A stretch of DNA of 56,876 bases from Petralouisia muris (GTDB lineage: Bacteria; Bacillota; Clostridia; Lachnospirales; Lachnospiraceae). Position 1 is the first letter of the stretch; each line of letters begins with the position of its first letter. A program made the translations under genes and the position numbers. The stretch spans positions 1-56,876 of the forward strand of contig NZ_SRYA01000033.1 in assembly GCF_004793545.1 (NCBI RefSeq), written 5' to 3'. The notes beneath the pieces are model-generated. The model saw only the letters and a program-made list of their open reading frames with translations. It was not told the origin of the DNA and did no database searches. Below are positions 28,853 to 37,961 of this stretch, in pieces.

Positions 28853-30256
28853 TCAGACAGCAATATGCAGCACAATCGTAGCAATTTTAAAATAAATCAA
28901 AATAGAACAAATATCCACGATAGTAGAAATCAAAGGGGCAGCCATCAACGCCGGGTCCAGATGGATATGCTCAGCAATCAGCGGCAGGCTGCAACCAATA
29001 AATTTCGATAAAATCACAATGGCAATCAGCGCAAGGGCAATCACAAAGGCCATCTGCAAATCTCCGTACTGAATATAAATCCGAAGTCCATTTACAACTG
29101 CCAGAACAGTGCTTACCAGCAGGGCAATGCGGAATTCTTTAAACATTACTTTAAAAATATCTTTAAATTTAATTTCATCCAGCGCCAATCCCCGAATCAT
29201 TAAGGTGGAGCTCTGAGAACCACAGTTACCGCCGGTTCCGGTCAGCATAGGGATAAAAGAAACCAAAAGGGGATAAAGCTTGAAGGATTCCTGGTAATGG
29301 GTAATAATGGAACCGCTTACCGTGGCGGATAACATCAAAAACAGCAGCCATGCAATTCTGCTTTTTGCATGGGAAAAGGCAGAGGTATTAAAATAATTGT
29401 CCTCGGTGGGGGTCATAGCTGCCATCTTGGTAATATCCTCAGTATTTTCTTCCTGCATAACGTCCATGGCGTCGTCGAAGGTGACAATTCCCACCAGACG
29501 CTCTTCCCGGTCCACCACAGGAATTGCCAGGAAATCGTATTTGTTAAATACTTTTGCAACTTCTTCTTTATCTTCATGAGTATCTACGGAAATCACATTT
29601 GTTTCCATAATGTCTTCAATCTGCATAGCATCTTCCGCCATCAGCAGATCTTTGACCGATACCATTCCAATCAGTTTGCGGTGCTCTGTCACATAGCAGG
29701 TATACACTGTTTCTTTGTTCACGGCAGTGTGGCGGATACGATTGATGGCTGCGCCTACGGTCATTTCCTTTTTAATATTAACGTATTCAATGGTCATCAG
29801 GCTGCCGGCGCTGTCCTTGGGATAGTTCAGTACCTGATTGATTATTTTTCTGGTTTCCTCATCTGTATTACGGAGAATTCTGGCTACCACATTCGCCGGC
29901 ATTTCCTCAATCATGTCTACGGTGTCATCCAGAAAAATATCGTCCATGACTGCCCGCAGCTCCCGATCGGTTAATGTATTAATCAGGGTTTTCTGCATCT
30001 CACGGCTCATGTAGGAAAAACTGTCTGCCGCTTCTTCCTTGGGAAGCAGGCGGTAGAGCAAGGGGATTTCCTTTTTGTCCATCTCATCAAAAAGAAGGGC
30101 GATATCGGCAGAGTTCAGGTTGTTAAGCATCTGCCTGAGCAGGGAATACTTTCGTTGTTCTAACAATTCTTCGGCTAAGCGATGGATTTCTTCGATCTCC
30201 ATATCTGTGAAGTCTAAGTTGTCCAGATCCAGATTCATGTTGGTTGTGGTTCCCAT
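28853..30256 (-). CDS. mgtE: Magnesium transporter MgtE
   Basis: 467-aa magnesium channel. N-terminal helical domain (about 1-130) sensing cytosolic magnesium, two CBS domains (about 135-260; MVSVKDLLMAEDAMQIEDIM and VGIVTFDDAMDVMQEE), a connecting helix, then five membrane helices (about 290-467) with the pore signature FIPMLTGTGGNCGSQSSTLMIRGLA. Full length. GGAGGG lies 7 nt before the ATG. A roughly 180-nt leader with two repeated hairpin-like units precedes it, suggesting RNA-level control. Confidence 0.95.
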   Translation of the reverse strand: MGTTTNMNLDLDNLDFTDMEIEEIHRLAEELLEQRKYSLLRQMLNNLNSADIALLFDEMDKKEIPLLYRLLPKEEAADSFSYMSREMQKTLINTLTDRELRAVMDDIFLDDTVDMIEEMPANVVARILRNTDEETRKIINQVLNYPKDSAGSLMTIEYVNIKKEMTVGAAINRIRHTAVNKETVYTCYVTEHRKLIGMVSVKDLLMAEDAMQIEDIMETNVISVDTHEDKEEVAKVFNKYDFLAIPVVDREERLVGIVTFDDAMDVMQEENTEDITKMAAMTPTEDNYFNTSAFSHAKSRIAWLLFLMLSATVSGSIITHYQESFKLYPLLVSFIPMLTGTGGNCGSQSSTLMIRGLALDEIKFKDIFKVMFKEFRIALLVSTVLAVVNGLRIYIQYGDLQMAFVIALALIAIVILSKFIGCSLPLIAEHIHLDPALMAAPLISTIVDICSILIYFKIATIVLHIAV

Positions 30257-30305
30257 GGGTATCCCTCCTTTTTGGTTTTTTGCTTATAAAATTATTTTGG
30301 GGACA

Positions 30306-30465
30306 ACCATCAGGGCTCATCCCGGTATCTTACATGAACGGGCGATAAAACCATCAGGGCTCCTCCCGGTATCTTAGGCAGAGGTAGTGGTGCGGTTTTG
30401 AACCGGGTCCCTCCTCATGGTAAATCCTCATGGTAAATCATATCATATCCTTTTGTAATTGTCAT
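30306..30465 (-). promoter_or_regulatory. mgtE promoter and leader with a tandem 27-bp repeat
   Basis: Promoter on the minus strand: ATGACA (30465-30460), 17 bp, TATGAT (30442-30437). The leader holds two 27-bp copies (30350-30376 and 30306-30332), 44 bp apart, differing at one base; each reads TAAGATACCGGGA-GAGCCC on the transcript and ends CTGATGGT, able to fold with ACC/GGT and GGG/CCC pairs. A direct repeat CTCATGGTAAATC lies near 30412-30440. The conserved M-box core was not recognised. Confidence 0.5.
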
Positions 30466-30526
30466 TGGGTTATTTTGCATAATGAGGGAAAGACAGACAT
30501 AAAATGAAAGGAATATACCGCAGAAA

Positions 30527-32311
30527 GTGCATTTTGGTATGGGAAAAAATTTTTTCGGAGAGAAATTCAAGTTACGGAAAGAGAATATAAAAAATAGAAT
30601 CATGCTGATGATACTCGCCATATTAATGTGCCTGCAGGCGGGGTGCGGGGGCAGCCAGGGAAGTAGGGAAGATTTTTCCGCTTATATGAATCAGATTTTC
30701 AGAGCGGAAGTTACGGCAAGTACGCTGAATATGCATTACAATCTGGCACACCCGGAAAATTATGGCATTCAGGATTACAAAGTTACATATGGCAATGTAT
30801 CTGTTGGTGAAGGAAATGAAACAGCAGTTATTTTGGAAAACTGGAAAGAAAATCTGAAGAAATTTAACAAAAAGGATCTGACCGTTTCCCAGCAAATGAC
30901 CTATGATATTATGATGGATTGTATAGAAAAGGAAATTCCGGCGGGAAAATTTCGTCTGCACGAAGAAATTTTAAGACCCTCTACCGGCTTTCAGTCTCAG
31001 CTTCCGGTATTGCTGGCGGAATATACCTTTTATGATGAAAAAGACATTAAAGATTATCTGGAACTTTTATCCTGTACGCCGGAATTATTTTCACAGATCA
31101 TGGATGTGGAAAAGAAAAAGGCAGAGCTTGGGCTATTTATGGCAGATTTTGCTGTGGATGATATTGTGGCGCAATGCAGTAATTTTGTAGAAAATCCCGA
31201 AAGCAATTATCTCCTGTCCACCTTTGATGATCGTGTAGATGAAGCCAAATTCCTGACGCCGGAACAGGCAGAGCTATATAAGGCGCAAAACAGGCAGGTT
31301 GTGACAGGCGATTTAATACCGGCTTATCAGCGGTTATCAGAAGATTTATCTGCCTTGAAAGGCACTGGAAAAAACTCTGGCGGTCTCTGCGGCCTGCCTG
31401 GCGGAAAAGAATACTATGAATATCTGGTTCAGGATACCACTGGCTCCGATTTATCGGCAGAAGAAATGCAGGAGCAGGTGAAGGCTCAGCGGAAACAAGA
31501 TCTGGAGGATCTGGCAAGCATCGCCAAGGAACACCCGGATATCGGGCAAAAGTGCGGAAACTATCAGCTTCCTACCGAAGAACCAGAATTGATTCTGAAA
31601 GATTTACAAAATAAAATGCAAAAGGATTTTCCATCACCGCCCACGGTTTCATTTGCCATCAAAGAGGTGCATCCTTCTCTGGAAGAATATACCGCGCCTG
31701 CCTTTTACCTGACGCCGCCCATAGATGATATTTCTCAGAATTGCATCTATATCAATAAATCCAAAGGCGATACAAAATTGGAGCTTTATACTACTCTGGC
31801 TCATGAAGGATTTCCAGGGCACCTTTACCAGAATGTAATGGAACGAAGCTGCGGGCTGGAACCTGTCCGCAGTCTGTTCGGCAGCAGCGGTTATGCAGAA
31901 GGATGGGCAACTTATGTGGAAATGCAGTCATTTTATTATGCAGACGTGGACAGAGACGTTGCTGCTTTTCTGCAAAAAAATCAGTCTGCCCTGCTGAGCC
32001 TCTATGCCAGCGCGGATCTGGGCATTCACCATGACGGCTGGACGCTGAGGGATACCATAGATTTTTTTGCAGCATATCAGATTAATGATAAAAGCGTCAT
32101 TCAGGATATTTATCAATTGATTGTAGAAGAGCCTGCCCATTATCTGAAATATTACGTGGGATATCTGGAATTCTTAAATCTCAGGGAATATGCAATGGCT
32201 AAATATAAGGAAAATTACAGTGATTATCAATTTCACCGTGCATTGATGAAAATGGGAACTGCGCCTTTTTCTATCCTGAAGAAATATTTGCCGGAGTATT
32301 ATGCAGAATGA
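30527..32311 (+). CDS. DUF885 family lipoprotein, probable zinc metallopeptidase
   Basis: 594 aa. Basic N-terminus and hydrophobic core then lipobox LQAGC (Cys near 43), so a lipoprotein outside the membrane. The C-terminal half holds the zinc motif LAHEGFPGHLYQN (HExxGH type) and GYAEGWATYVEMQ with the distal Glu, as in DUF885/M32-like peptidases. It probably trims peptides at the cell surface. Start is GTG at 30527 or ATG at 30539; the signal is complete from either. No operon partner; it stands alone between mgtE and an ABC operon on the opposite strand. Confidence 0.88.
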   Translation: MHFGMGKNFFGEKFKLRKENIKNRIMLMILAILMCLQAGCGGSQGSREDFSAYMNQIFRAEVTASTLNMHYNLAHPENYGIQDYKVTYGNVSVGEGNETAVILENWKENLKKFNKKDLTVSQQMTYDIMMDCIEKEIPAGKFRLHEEILRPSTGFQSQLPVLLAEYTFYDEKDIKDYLELLSCTPELFSQIMDVEKKKAELGLFMADFAVDDIVAQCSNFVENPESNYLLSTFDDRVDEAKFLTPEQAELYKAQNRQVVTGDLIPAYQRLSEDLSALKGTGKNSGGLCGLPGGKEYYEYLVQDTTGSDLSAEEMQEQVKAQRKQDLEDLASIAKEHPDIGQKCGNYQLPTEEPELILKDLQNKMQKDFPSPPTVSFAIKEVHPSLEEYTAPAFYLTPPIDDISQNCIYINKSKGDTKLELYTTLAHEGFPGHLYQNVMERSCGLEPVRSLFGSSGYAEGWATYVEMQSFYYADVDRDVAAFLQKNQSALLSLYASADLGIHHDGWTLRDTIDFFAAYQINDKSVIQDIYQLIVEEPAHYLKYYVGYLEFLNLREYAMAKYKENYSDYQFHRALMKMGTAPFSILKKYLPEYYAE

Positions 32312-32346
32312 AACATCCTGATGTCAGGAACCTTTTTTGATATTTT

Positions 32347-33567
32347 TCACGCTCCGCATTTCTGGCAATAAAGGAACAATAGGATAGATTCAACCATCAG
32401 CATAAGGATCAGCCCGGGAATTAAAATCGGAAATATCCCAACTGCCCCTGCCAGTAACAACATAATGACCGGAACTACATATTTCCGCGGATGGTGCCAC
32501 AGATCGCTTTCAATTTTCCATCCCCTGACTGGATAAAACCATTCCAGAAGGACAGAACCAATTGCGCTTTGCAAAGCAAAAAACAATGCTGCTGCAATCA
32601 CAGGAAAGTCAACTCCGCCCTTTTGAAATTGCATGCTGCACAGGAAAATCACATCTGCCGTAATGTTGCATAAAAAGATAAACAGGCAATACGGCACACA
32701 AAATGATTTCATCTGGCCTGGCAGAAAACGGACCGCCTGCTCTAAATCCGGATCGCAGGACAGCAGAATACAGACAGGCGTATTCAAAGACAGAATCGCA
32801 AAGCCAATGGGAGCCACAGACATACTTTCCATTTGTCTGAAAAAAAGAGGCAATACACAGGCTGCACACCACATAACAGCAGTATTTAGCAAATAATTCT
32901 TATGGCGTATCAAATACCGGAACAGATACCTCCATACGGAGTCACGTGGACGCCCCTTGATTAGATGACTGTTTTCATCTTTTTGCAGATAAAAAGAATA
33001 ACCGTCTGCTTTTTGTAAAAGCATGACTGCAAAAACAATGTTAGCAATAATAATTAAGAGAAACCAGGGCTGATTTCCCAAAAACAGAACAGCGGCAGCC
33101 ACAGCAATCGTCCAGAAAACGCCAGCATACCAATGCTTTTTAAAAGAATAAATTACAGCAGCCATAAGAACTGCATTGACTGACCAGAGAATGCTTCCAG
33201 GGATGATTGCCGGCTTCCAGTCTGATACCGCCAGTAAAACCGACAGAAGCATGGCTGTTTTTGTAACAAGGGTATAGGCGCCTAATGCGGCGATATAGGA
33301 AAAGACGAATTCTCGCCGCTGGAAGGGCATCATAAACAAATTCTGCATCTGCGCGGCCTGCTCCTCCGAACCTAGAGCCTGCCACATCACGCCAGCAGTA
33401 AAAGCGCCTGTCATCAGATAGAAAATAAAAGGCGAAATCTGGACTTTCAAATCAGCAATATGCAATCCCCAAAATACAATCAAACAGGTAAACAGATTGC
33501 GTGTCAGTCTTTCATATTTTACTCCAAACAGATTTTTGGCAAAAGATTTAAATATCATTTTTCTCAT
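32347..33567 (-). CDS. ABC transporter permease
   Basis: 406-aa multi-helix membrane protein (about ten to twelve segments), basic start MRKMIFKSFAKNLFGVKYERL. Large exporter-type permeases of this kind accompany two-component systems in antimicrobial peptide resistance or secretion. It overlaps the upstream ATPase gene by 20 bp, so translation is coupled. The substrate is unknown. Last gene of the RR-HK-small protein-ATPase-permease cluster. Confidence 0.82.
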   Translation of the reverse strand: MRKMIFKSFAKNLFGVKYERLTRNLFTCLIVFWGLHIADLKVQISPFIFYLMTGAFTAGVMWQALGSEEQAAQMQNLFMMPFQRREFVFSYIAALGAYTLVTKTAMLLSVLLAVSDWKPAIIPGSILWSVNAVLMAAVIYSFKKHWYAGVFWTIAVAAAVLFLGNQPWFLLIIIANIVFAVMLLQKADGYSFYLQKDENSHLIKGRPRDSVWRYLFRYLIRHKNYLLNTAVMWCAACVLPLFFRQMESMSVAPIGFAILSLNTPVCILLSCDPDLEQAVRFLPGQMKSFCVPYCLFIFLCNITADVIFLCSMQFQKGGVDFPVIAAALFFALQSAIGSVLLEWFYPVRGWKIESDLWHHPRKYVVPVIMLLLAGAVGIFPILIPGLILMLMVESILLFLYCQKCGA

Positions 33568-34255
33568 GCAGGGTCTCCCGAATATCAGCGGCGTCTATTT
33601 GTCCGCCTTCCAATGTCTGCCGGATTTTTCCCTGTTCTAAAACAAATATCCGGTCAGAGGTCAGTGTGATACTTTCTAAAATATGGGAAGAAAACAGGAC
33701 TGTCCCATACTTTTTGTAACCAGCGATCTGCTGATATAAATATTCTGTGCTTTGAAAGTCCAGGCCATTGACCGGCTCATCCAAAAGCAGCAGCCTTGGT
33801 TTTAATGCAAAGGCAGCAATTAAAAACGCCTTCTTACTATTGCCGGTGGACAAATCCTTCAATAAAACATCCGTATAATTTTCAAAATGAAATCCCTGTA
33901 TCAGTTCTGACACATCCGGCAATTCCTTTCCATAAGCGGAAAAAACATAGGACAGATATTCCCGGAATGTAAAATAAGGAAAGGAATTATCCTCGGCAAA
34001 TACCGTATAGCGGCTTGTTTTAAACTCCCGTCCCCTCAGATTGACAGGCTGGCCCAAAAACCGGACGTCTTCAGCGCGAAAGGAGGACAGCAGGCCGGAA
34101 AGCACCTTCAGAAATGTTGTTTTTCCGGCTCCGTTCAGCCCAATCAGCCCCACCGCTTCCTGCTCAGCCAATTCCAAAGAAAAGTCAGACAGAACCATGT
34201 TTTCTCTGCTGTACCATGCATTTAAATTTTTAACCGTTAACAGAGAACTTCCCAT
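33548..34255 (-). CDS. ABC transporter ATP-binding protein
   Basis: 235 aa from the chosen ATG at 34255, which has AAAGGAGG 7 nt upstream; the frame stays open to 34369 but that overlaps the small gene before it. Walker A GLNGAGKT near 37, Walker B RLLLLDEPVNGLD, switch His FSSHILES. The signature reads LSTGNSKK instead of LSGGQ, an unusual but known deviation in exporter ATPases. Pairs with the permease that follows. Confidence 0.9.
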   Translation of the reverse strand: MGSSLLTVKNLNAWYSRENMVLSDFSLELAEQEAVGLIGLNGAGKTTFLKVLSGLLSSFRAEDVRFLGQPVNLRGREFKTSRYTVFAEDNSFPYFTFREYLSYVFSAYGKELPDVSELIQGFHFENYTDVLLKDLSTGNSKKAFLIAAFALKPRLLLLDEPVNGLDFQSTEYLYQQIAGYKKYGTVLFSSHILESITLTSDRIFVLEQGKIRQTLEGGQIDAADIRETLHEKNDI

Positions 34256-34256
34256 G

Positions 34257-34439
34257 CTACCGTCCTCCTTTCCTGTCTTTTTCTTTTTTCCATATTGCAT
34301 AGGCAAAATACAGGAACACTCCGCCCAAAATCGCATAGAGGCCAGCCATTTCAAAATTGCCGGACACACCGCTTACAATAGCTGCCGCCAGCCAGATCAA
34401 ACTCATAATTCCGCGAATATATACATGACGCATAATCAT
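34257..34439 (-). CDS. Small two-helix membrane protein of the ABC cluster
   Basis: 60 aa: short basic N-terminus, helix IMSLIWLAAAIVSGVSG, helix GLYAILGGVFLYFAYAIW, and a basic tail KKEKDRKGGR. One base separates it from the ATPase start, and GGAGGT precedes its ATG, so it is a real gene. No family recognised. It could be an accessory subunit of the exporter; it does not look like a peptide pheromone precursor, since it lacks a leader and Gly-Gly or Cys core. Confidence 0.75.
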   Translation of the reverse strand: MIMRHVYIRGIMSLIWLAAAIVSGVSGNFEMAGLYAILGGVFLYFAYAIWKKEKDRKGGR

Positions 34440-34570
34440 TACCTCCTGAAATTGTTTTCCTTTGTTGTGTATTTATCATATACGAAAATGAAGGCCAGTG
34501 CGTAAATGTCCGCATTCGGCAGGTTTTTGACCGCGAAAAAGGAGAGCCAGAGAAATTTCCGATAAGATAA

Positions 34571-34644
34571 AAGCTGCAAAGCATTTCACATACTTTACAG
34601 CCCTGTAAAATAAAAGCTGCAAAGCATTTACTATACTTTACAGC
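34571..34644 (-). terminator. Tandemly duplicated terminator after the histidine kinase
   Basis: Two hairpins in a 43-bp direct repeat. First: GCTGTAAAG/CTTTGCAGC (34644-34616) then TTTTATTTTA. Second: the same stem (34601-34573) then TTTTATCTTA. Each has one G-U wobble pair and an 11-12 nt loop. The kinase stop codon (34631) lies inside the first loop. Confidence 0.75.
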
Positions 34645-35926
34645 CCTGATAAGATAAAGTGGCAACAGCCCGGAAGATGTTGTCCCCATAGGAAGTCTGC
34701 ACCATACCGTCGTATTTTTCGGCGGCAGTCTGGGCGCTTTTTAAGCCCCACCCATGCAGTCCGTTTTCTTCTTTTGATGTTTTCAGCGCACCGTTTAAAA
34801 GTGCTGGAGGCGCTGCAAAACTGTTTTCTACCTTGATGATCAGCATTTGATTGATCCGGCGGATCGTAAGCCGGACAAACCGTTCCTCTTCTCTTTGCAC
34901 TTGCTGCGCTGCTTCTATGGCATTGTCTAAGAGATTTCCCAATATGGCGCACACATCAGCGCTTCTAAGGTTGGTATGCTGAGGAAATTCCACCTTCACC
35001 TGATACTTTATCCCGCTATCCCCGGCAGCCTGACCTTTGCTGTTAATAAGATAATCCACAGTTTCATCGCCTGTCCACACGGTTTCAGTCATTTCCTGTA
35101 CAGGCGCCTGCAATGCATCCAGATATTGCACAGCTTCCTCCAGCTTTTCATGGGCAAGAAGCCGGCGCAGAACGCCAATATGATTATGAAAATCATGGAA
35201 CAGTCTGGCATTGACGGCATATGCCTGGTTTAAAGCAGTATAGTCACGCTCTAACAACTGGGCCTGCTGAGATTTTAATTTTGCAAGTTCTTTTTCCGCT
35301 TCATATTGGCGGTTCATATTGAACACCAGAACAGACATCATCAGAACAACTGCTAAAATAGTCCACATATCCAGCGTATCATCCGAAATGGAAAGCGCCG
35401 TCTGCTGGGATAAAGTTACAACTGCAAGAAATCCTGTCACAACAATCCCCGATGCAAAGTGAAAAGCCTCTTTTCTGTTTATCTTCGGATGCTTCCAAAG
35501 ATAAATCGCAGCAGCCATCAATAGTATGTGCATCAGCCAGACTGCAGTCTGTCCCTTTCCTTCGCTATCGTCAAGAAATGCCGGAGAGCGAAATATAACG
35601 CCTGCCCATGCCATGATAAGAAATTGCAGGAAGGAAACTGCAATCTCATAAAAAATTCCCACAAACAAGCTCATTCTTGTATCCGCTCCCTGAAAGAGAC
35701 AGGCACAGACAGCAATCAGGACGGTTTCTGATACCATGCGGTAAAAATCAGAACATCCTGCTATGAACAGCAGGACAGAGAGAACAGTAATGCCGGCCAA
35801 TGCTGCCATAACGCTGTTTCTGTTTGGTTTCTTAGCCGACAGCAGACGAAAAATAAGAAACAGGCATATAAGAATTCTTATTCCTCCGGCTGCAATATTT
35901 GAGAATAAAAGAAACAGTTCTGTCAT
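34631..35926 (-). CDS. GHKL sensor histidine kinase (AgrC/VirS-like)
   Basis: 431 aa. Residues about 1-195 hold six membrane helices; then a dimerisation segment with phospho-acceptor His in ARLFHDFHNHIGVLRRLLAH (near 245), and a GHKL ATPase domain with N-box GNLLDNAIEAAQ and G-box GWGLKSAQTAAEKYDG. This type senses peptides and works with LytTR response regulators, and one precedes it by 59 bp. The duplicated terminator at its end should limit read-through into the small protein and ABC genes, which may have their own promoter around 34440-34560. Confidence 0.9.
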   Translation of the reverse strand: MTELFLLFSNIAAGGIRILICLFLIFRLLSAKKPNRNSVMAALAGITVLSVLLFIAGCSDFYRMVSETVLIAVCACLFQGADTRMSLFVGIFYEIAVSFLQFLIMAWAGVIFRSPAFLDDSEGKGQTAVWLMHILLMAAAIYLWKHPKINRKEAFHFASGIVVTGFLAVVTLSQQTALSISDDTLDMWTILAVVLMMSVLVFNMNRQYEAEKELAKLKSQQAQLLERDYTALNQAYAVNARLFHDFHNHIGVLRRLLAHEKLEEAVQYLDALQAPVQEMTETVWTGDETVDYLINSKGQAAGDSGIKYQVKVEFPQHTNLRSADVCAILGNLLDNAIEAAQQVQREEERFVRLTIRRINQMLIIKVENSFAAPPALLNGALKTSKEENGLHGWGLKSAQTAAEKYDGMVQTSYGDNIFRAVATLSYQGCKV

Positions 35927-35985
35927 ATATATGTCCCTCCCCCCTCTCTACTGTTTAAACTGTTACATACTCCATATACTGTGTG

Positions 35986-36705
35986 CTATATATGCATCCC
36001 CCAATAATGGTTAATCTGCTCTTTTACCTGCTGCAAATGTGAACGGCTGATTGGGAGGGCTTTGCCGTTTTTCAGTACTGCCATGCCGTCCTTCACCTGC
36101 ATAATATGTATCATATTTACAATACAGCCCCGGTCAATATAGATAAATTCTTCTGCTCCCAGTTCTTCATAAACCTGCTGCAGACTTTTGCGCACCCTGG
36201 AAACTCCGCTGGCAGCGGTAATGCAGGCGTTTTTTCCATCCCGTTCAATATGGTAAATCTCCCGGTAAGGAATTCTTTCCAGACGGCTGTTTGTCTGAAT
36301 GGTATAAGTTTTCCCATCTTCCAGTTCCAGCAGTCTGACTGCATCCTGTATTGCGGCAGGAAGCCGTTGTTCGATATCATTTTTCGGCACATATCGGAAA
36401 ATTGACAGCTCAAATGCATCTATGGCATATTCAATATAAGAGGTAATAAAAATAATTTTCACATTTGGAAGGTACGGCTTGATTTTTTCCGCAATTTCCA
36501 TACCCGAATTTCCTGGCATTTCTATGTCCAGCAAAATCAGGTCGAAGAAAAAATGATCTTCGGCAATATCGTAAAGCAGATTGTCGCTGGAAGTATAAAC
36601 TGCTGTTTCTCCAACGCTTTTGCACTGCTGCAAACATCTTTCTGCAATTTCCTTGTGGGCCTGCGCCGCTGCCTTATCGTCATCGCAAACCGCTATGCGT
36701 AACAT
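35986..36705 (-). CDS. LytTR family response regulator
   Basis: 239 aa from the ATG at 36705, which has GAGGTG 6 nt upstream. Receiver domain 1-120 (RIAVCDDDKAAAQ acid pocket; phospho-acceptor Asp in LILLDIEMPGNSG; Lys in YVPKND) and a LytTR DNA-binding domain from about 140 (YTIQTNSRLERIPYREIYHIE, GCIVNMIHIMQVKDG, LPISRSHLQQVKEQI). It pairs with the following GHKL kinase. The open frame extends another 64 codons upstream, but that stretch is a remnant of another gene. Likely targets are the ABC genes downstream. Confidence 0.92.
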   Translation of the reverse strand: MLRIAVCDDDKAAAQAHKEIAERCLQQCKSVGETAVYTSSDNLLYDIAEDHFFFDLILLDIEMPGNSGMEIAEKIKPYLPNVKIIFITSYIEYAIDAFELSIFRYVPKNDIEQRLPAAIQDAVRLLELEDGKTYTIQTNSRLERIPYREIYHIERDGKNACITAASGVSRVRKSLQQVYEELGAEEFIYIDRGCIVNMIHIMQVKDGMAVLKNGKALPISRSHLQQVKEQINHYWGMHI

Positions 36706-36897
36706 AGTATCACCTCGCTTACATAGAATAAAAATGCGGCTGCCGCTGGTTTTCGTTTCTATGAACAATGCACGGAAATCTTTCGTACCGTCTAAAAATT
36801 CTTCTATCATCTGTGTTTTATCCACATAGTAGGCATTTTGTTCACGCAGGCTGCAAAAATCCTGTATGCCGATTGCAAGCTTTCTGTCTCCCTTCAT
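36706..36897 (-). pseudogene. Remnant of an AAA-ATPase/PD-(D/E)XK family gene
   Basis: ATG at 36897 begins KLAIGIQDFCSLREQNAYYVDKTQMIEEFLDG (in two overlapping pieces: KLAIGIQDF and YYVDKTQMIEEFL), the typical start of AAA-ATPase-like proteins with a C-terminal nuclease-like domain. The P-loop that should follow (RPRRFGKT in relatives) is missing; instead GTKDFRALFIETKTSGS runs in frame into the response regulator. Only about 60 of some 500 codons remain. Confidence 0.7.
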
Positions 36898-36943
36898 ATT
36901 CTCACCACATTACATTAAACTGGCAGAAACGCTGCTTACAAAA

Positions 36944-37789
36944 TCATGAATTCTCCAGTAATTTTGCATATACTTCCCGTTTAGAAACGCCACGGTCCTT
37001 TGCCACCAGCTTCATGGCTTCTTTTCTGGAAATGCCCTGACTTTCATAATGAGTCATATGTTCCTCTAACGTCAAGTTTTCCCAGCTTTCCTGCTGTTCC
37101 TTCTGAATTTCCTGAAAGCTTTTGCCCTGAATCACCAGAACAAATTCCCCTCGCGGCTCTTCCTTCCCATAATGGGAAACAGCGCCGGAAAGGGTGGAGG
37201 CAAAAACCGTCTCATATTTCTTGGTAAGCTCCCTGCAGACGGTAATGCTGCGGTCCCCCAACGCCTCATATAATTCTTCTAAAGTTTTCAGCAGATGGTG
37301 CGGGGCCTCATAGAGAATGATGGTGCGGGTTTCCTGTTTCAGCAAAGAAAGGATACAGGCCCGTTCTTTTTTCTCCCGGGGAAGAAATGCTTCAAAAGCA
37401 AAACGTCTCGTGGGAAGGCCGGACATGGTTAAGGCGGTAATGCAGGCGACCGCTCCCGGCAGGGACGTGACGGCAATGCCAGATTCCTGGCAAATGCGCG
37501 CCAAATCTTCACCGGGATCTGATATGCCGGGCGTTCCTGCGTCGGTAATCAATGCAATGTTCTGGCCTTTCTGCATTTTTTCCACAAGCTGGTATGCTTT
37601 TTCAATTTTATTGTATTCATGGTAGCTTGTCATTGGGGTTTTGATATCAAAATGGTTCAGCAGCTTAATGGAATTGCGGGTATCTTCCGCTGCAATTAAA
37701 TCCACTTCTTTGAGAACACGGAGAACTCTTAAAGTAATGTCTTCAAGATTTCCAATGGGAGTGGCGCACAAATATAATTTGCCCTGCAT
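36944..37789 (-). CDS. rsmI: 16S rRNA (cytidine1402-2'-O)-methyltransferase
   Basis: 281 aa from the ATG at 37789, preceded by AAAGGAAC; an upstream extension of 31 codons lacks a ribosome site. Tetrapyrrole-methylase fold with KLYLCATPIGNLEDITLRVL, AAEDTRNSIKLLNHF, TDAGTPGISDPGEDL and LPTRRFAFEAFLPR. It methylates the 2'-OH of C1402 in 16S rRNA with SAM. In many Firmicutes it sits close to the trmN6 and holB genes, as here apart from the inserted 37.9-42.3 kb segment. Confidence 0.93.
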   Translation of the reverse strand: MQGKLYLCATPIGNLEDITLRVLRVLKEVDLIAAEDTRNSIKLLNHFDIKTPMTSYHEYNKIEKAYQLVEKMQKGQNIALITDAGTPGISDPGEDLARICQESGIAVTSLPGAVACITALTMSGLPTRRFAFEAFLPREKKERACILSLLKQETRTIILYEAPHHLLKTLEELYEALGDRSITVCRELTKKYETVFASTLSGAVSHYGKEEPRGEFVLVIQGKSFQEIQKEQQESWENLTLEEHMTHYESQGISRKEAMKLVAKDRGVSKREVYAKLLENS

Positions 37790-37961
37790 AGTGTGTTCCT
37801 TTCTTTTATTGGGAAATTTTGAAATTTCCCGAATCGGGTATTTTTGTAATTTGATTTTAGCATAGGTAAAATCTTTTCGCAATAGCAGGATTTTTGCAAC
37901 AACTGCCTGAAATTAGAACCGTTACGGGCAAATTCATTGACGCTGTTTTGGCCTATTACAA

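Noticed and set aside
30306-30376. M-box riboswitch before mgtE
   Set aside because: Expected by context and length, but the conserved core could not be found by eye; left as an unnamed leader element.
34571-34648. Repeat array that could be taken for a mini-CRISPR
   Set aside because: Only two units, 43-bp period without variable spacers; they are duplicated terminators.
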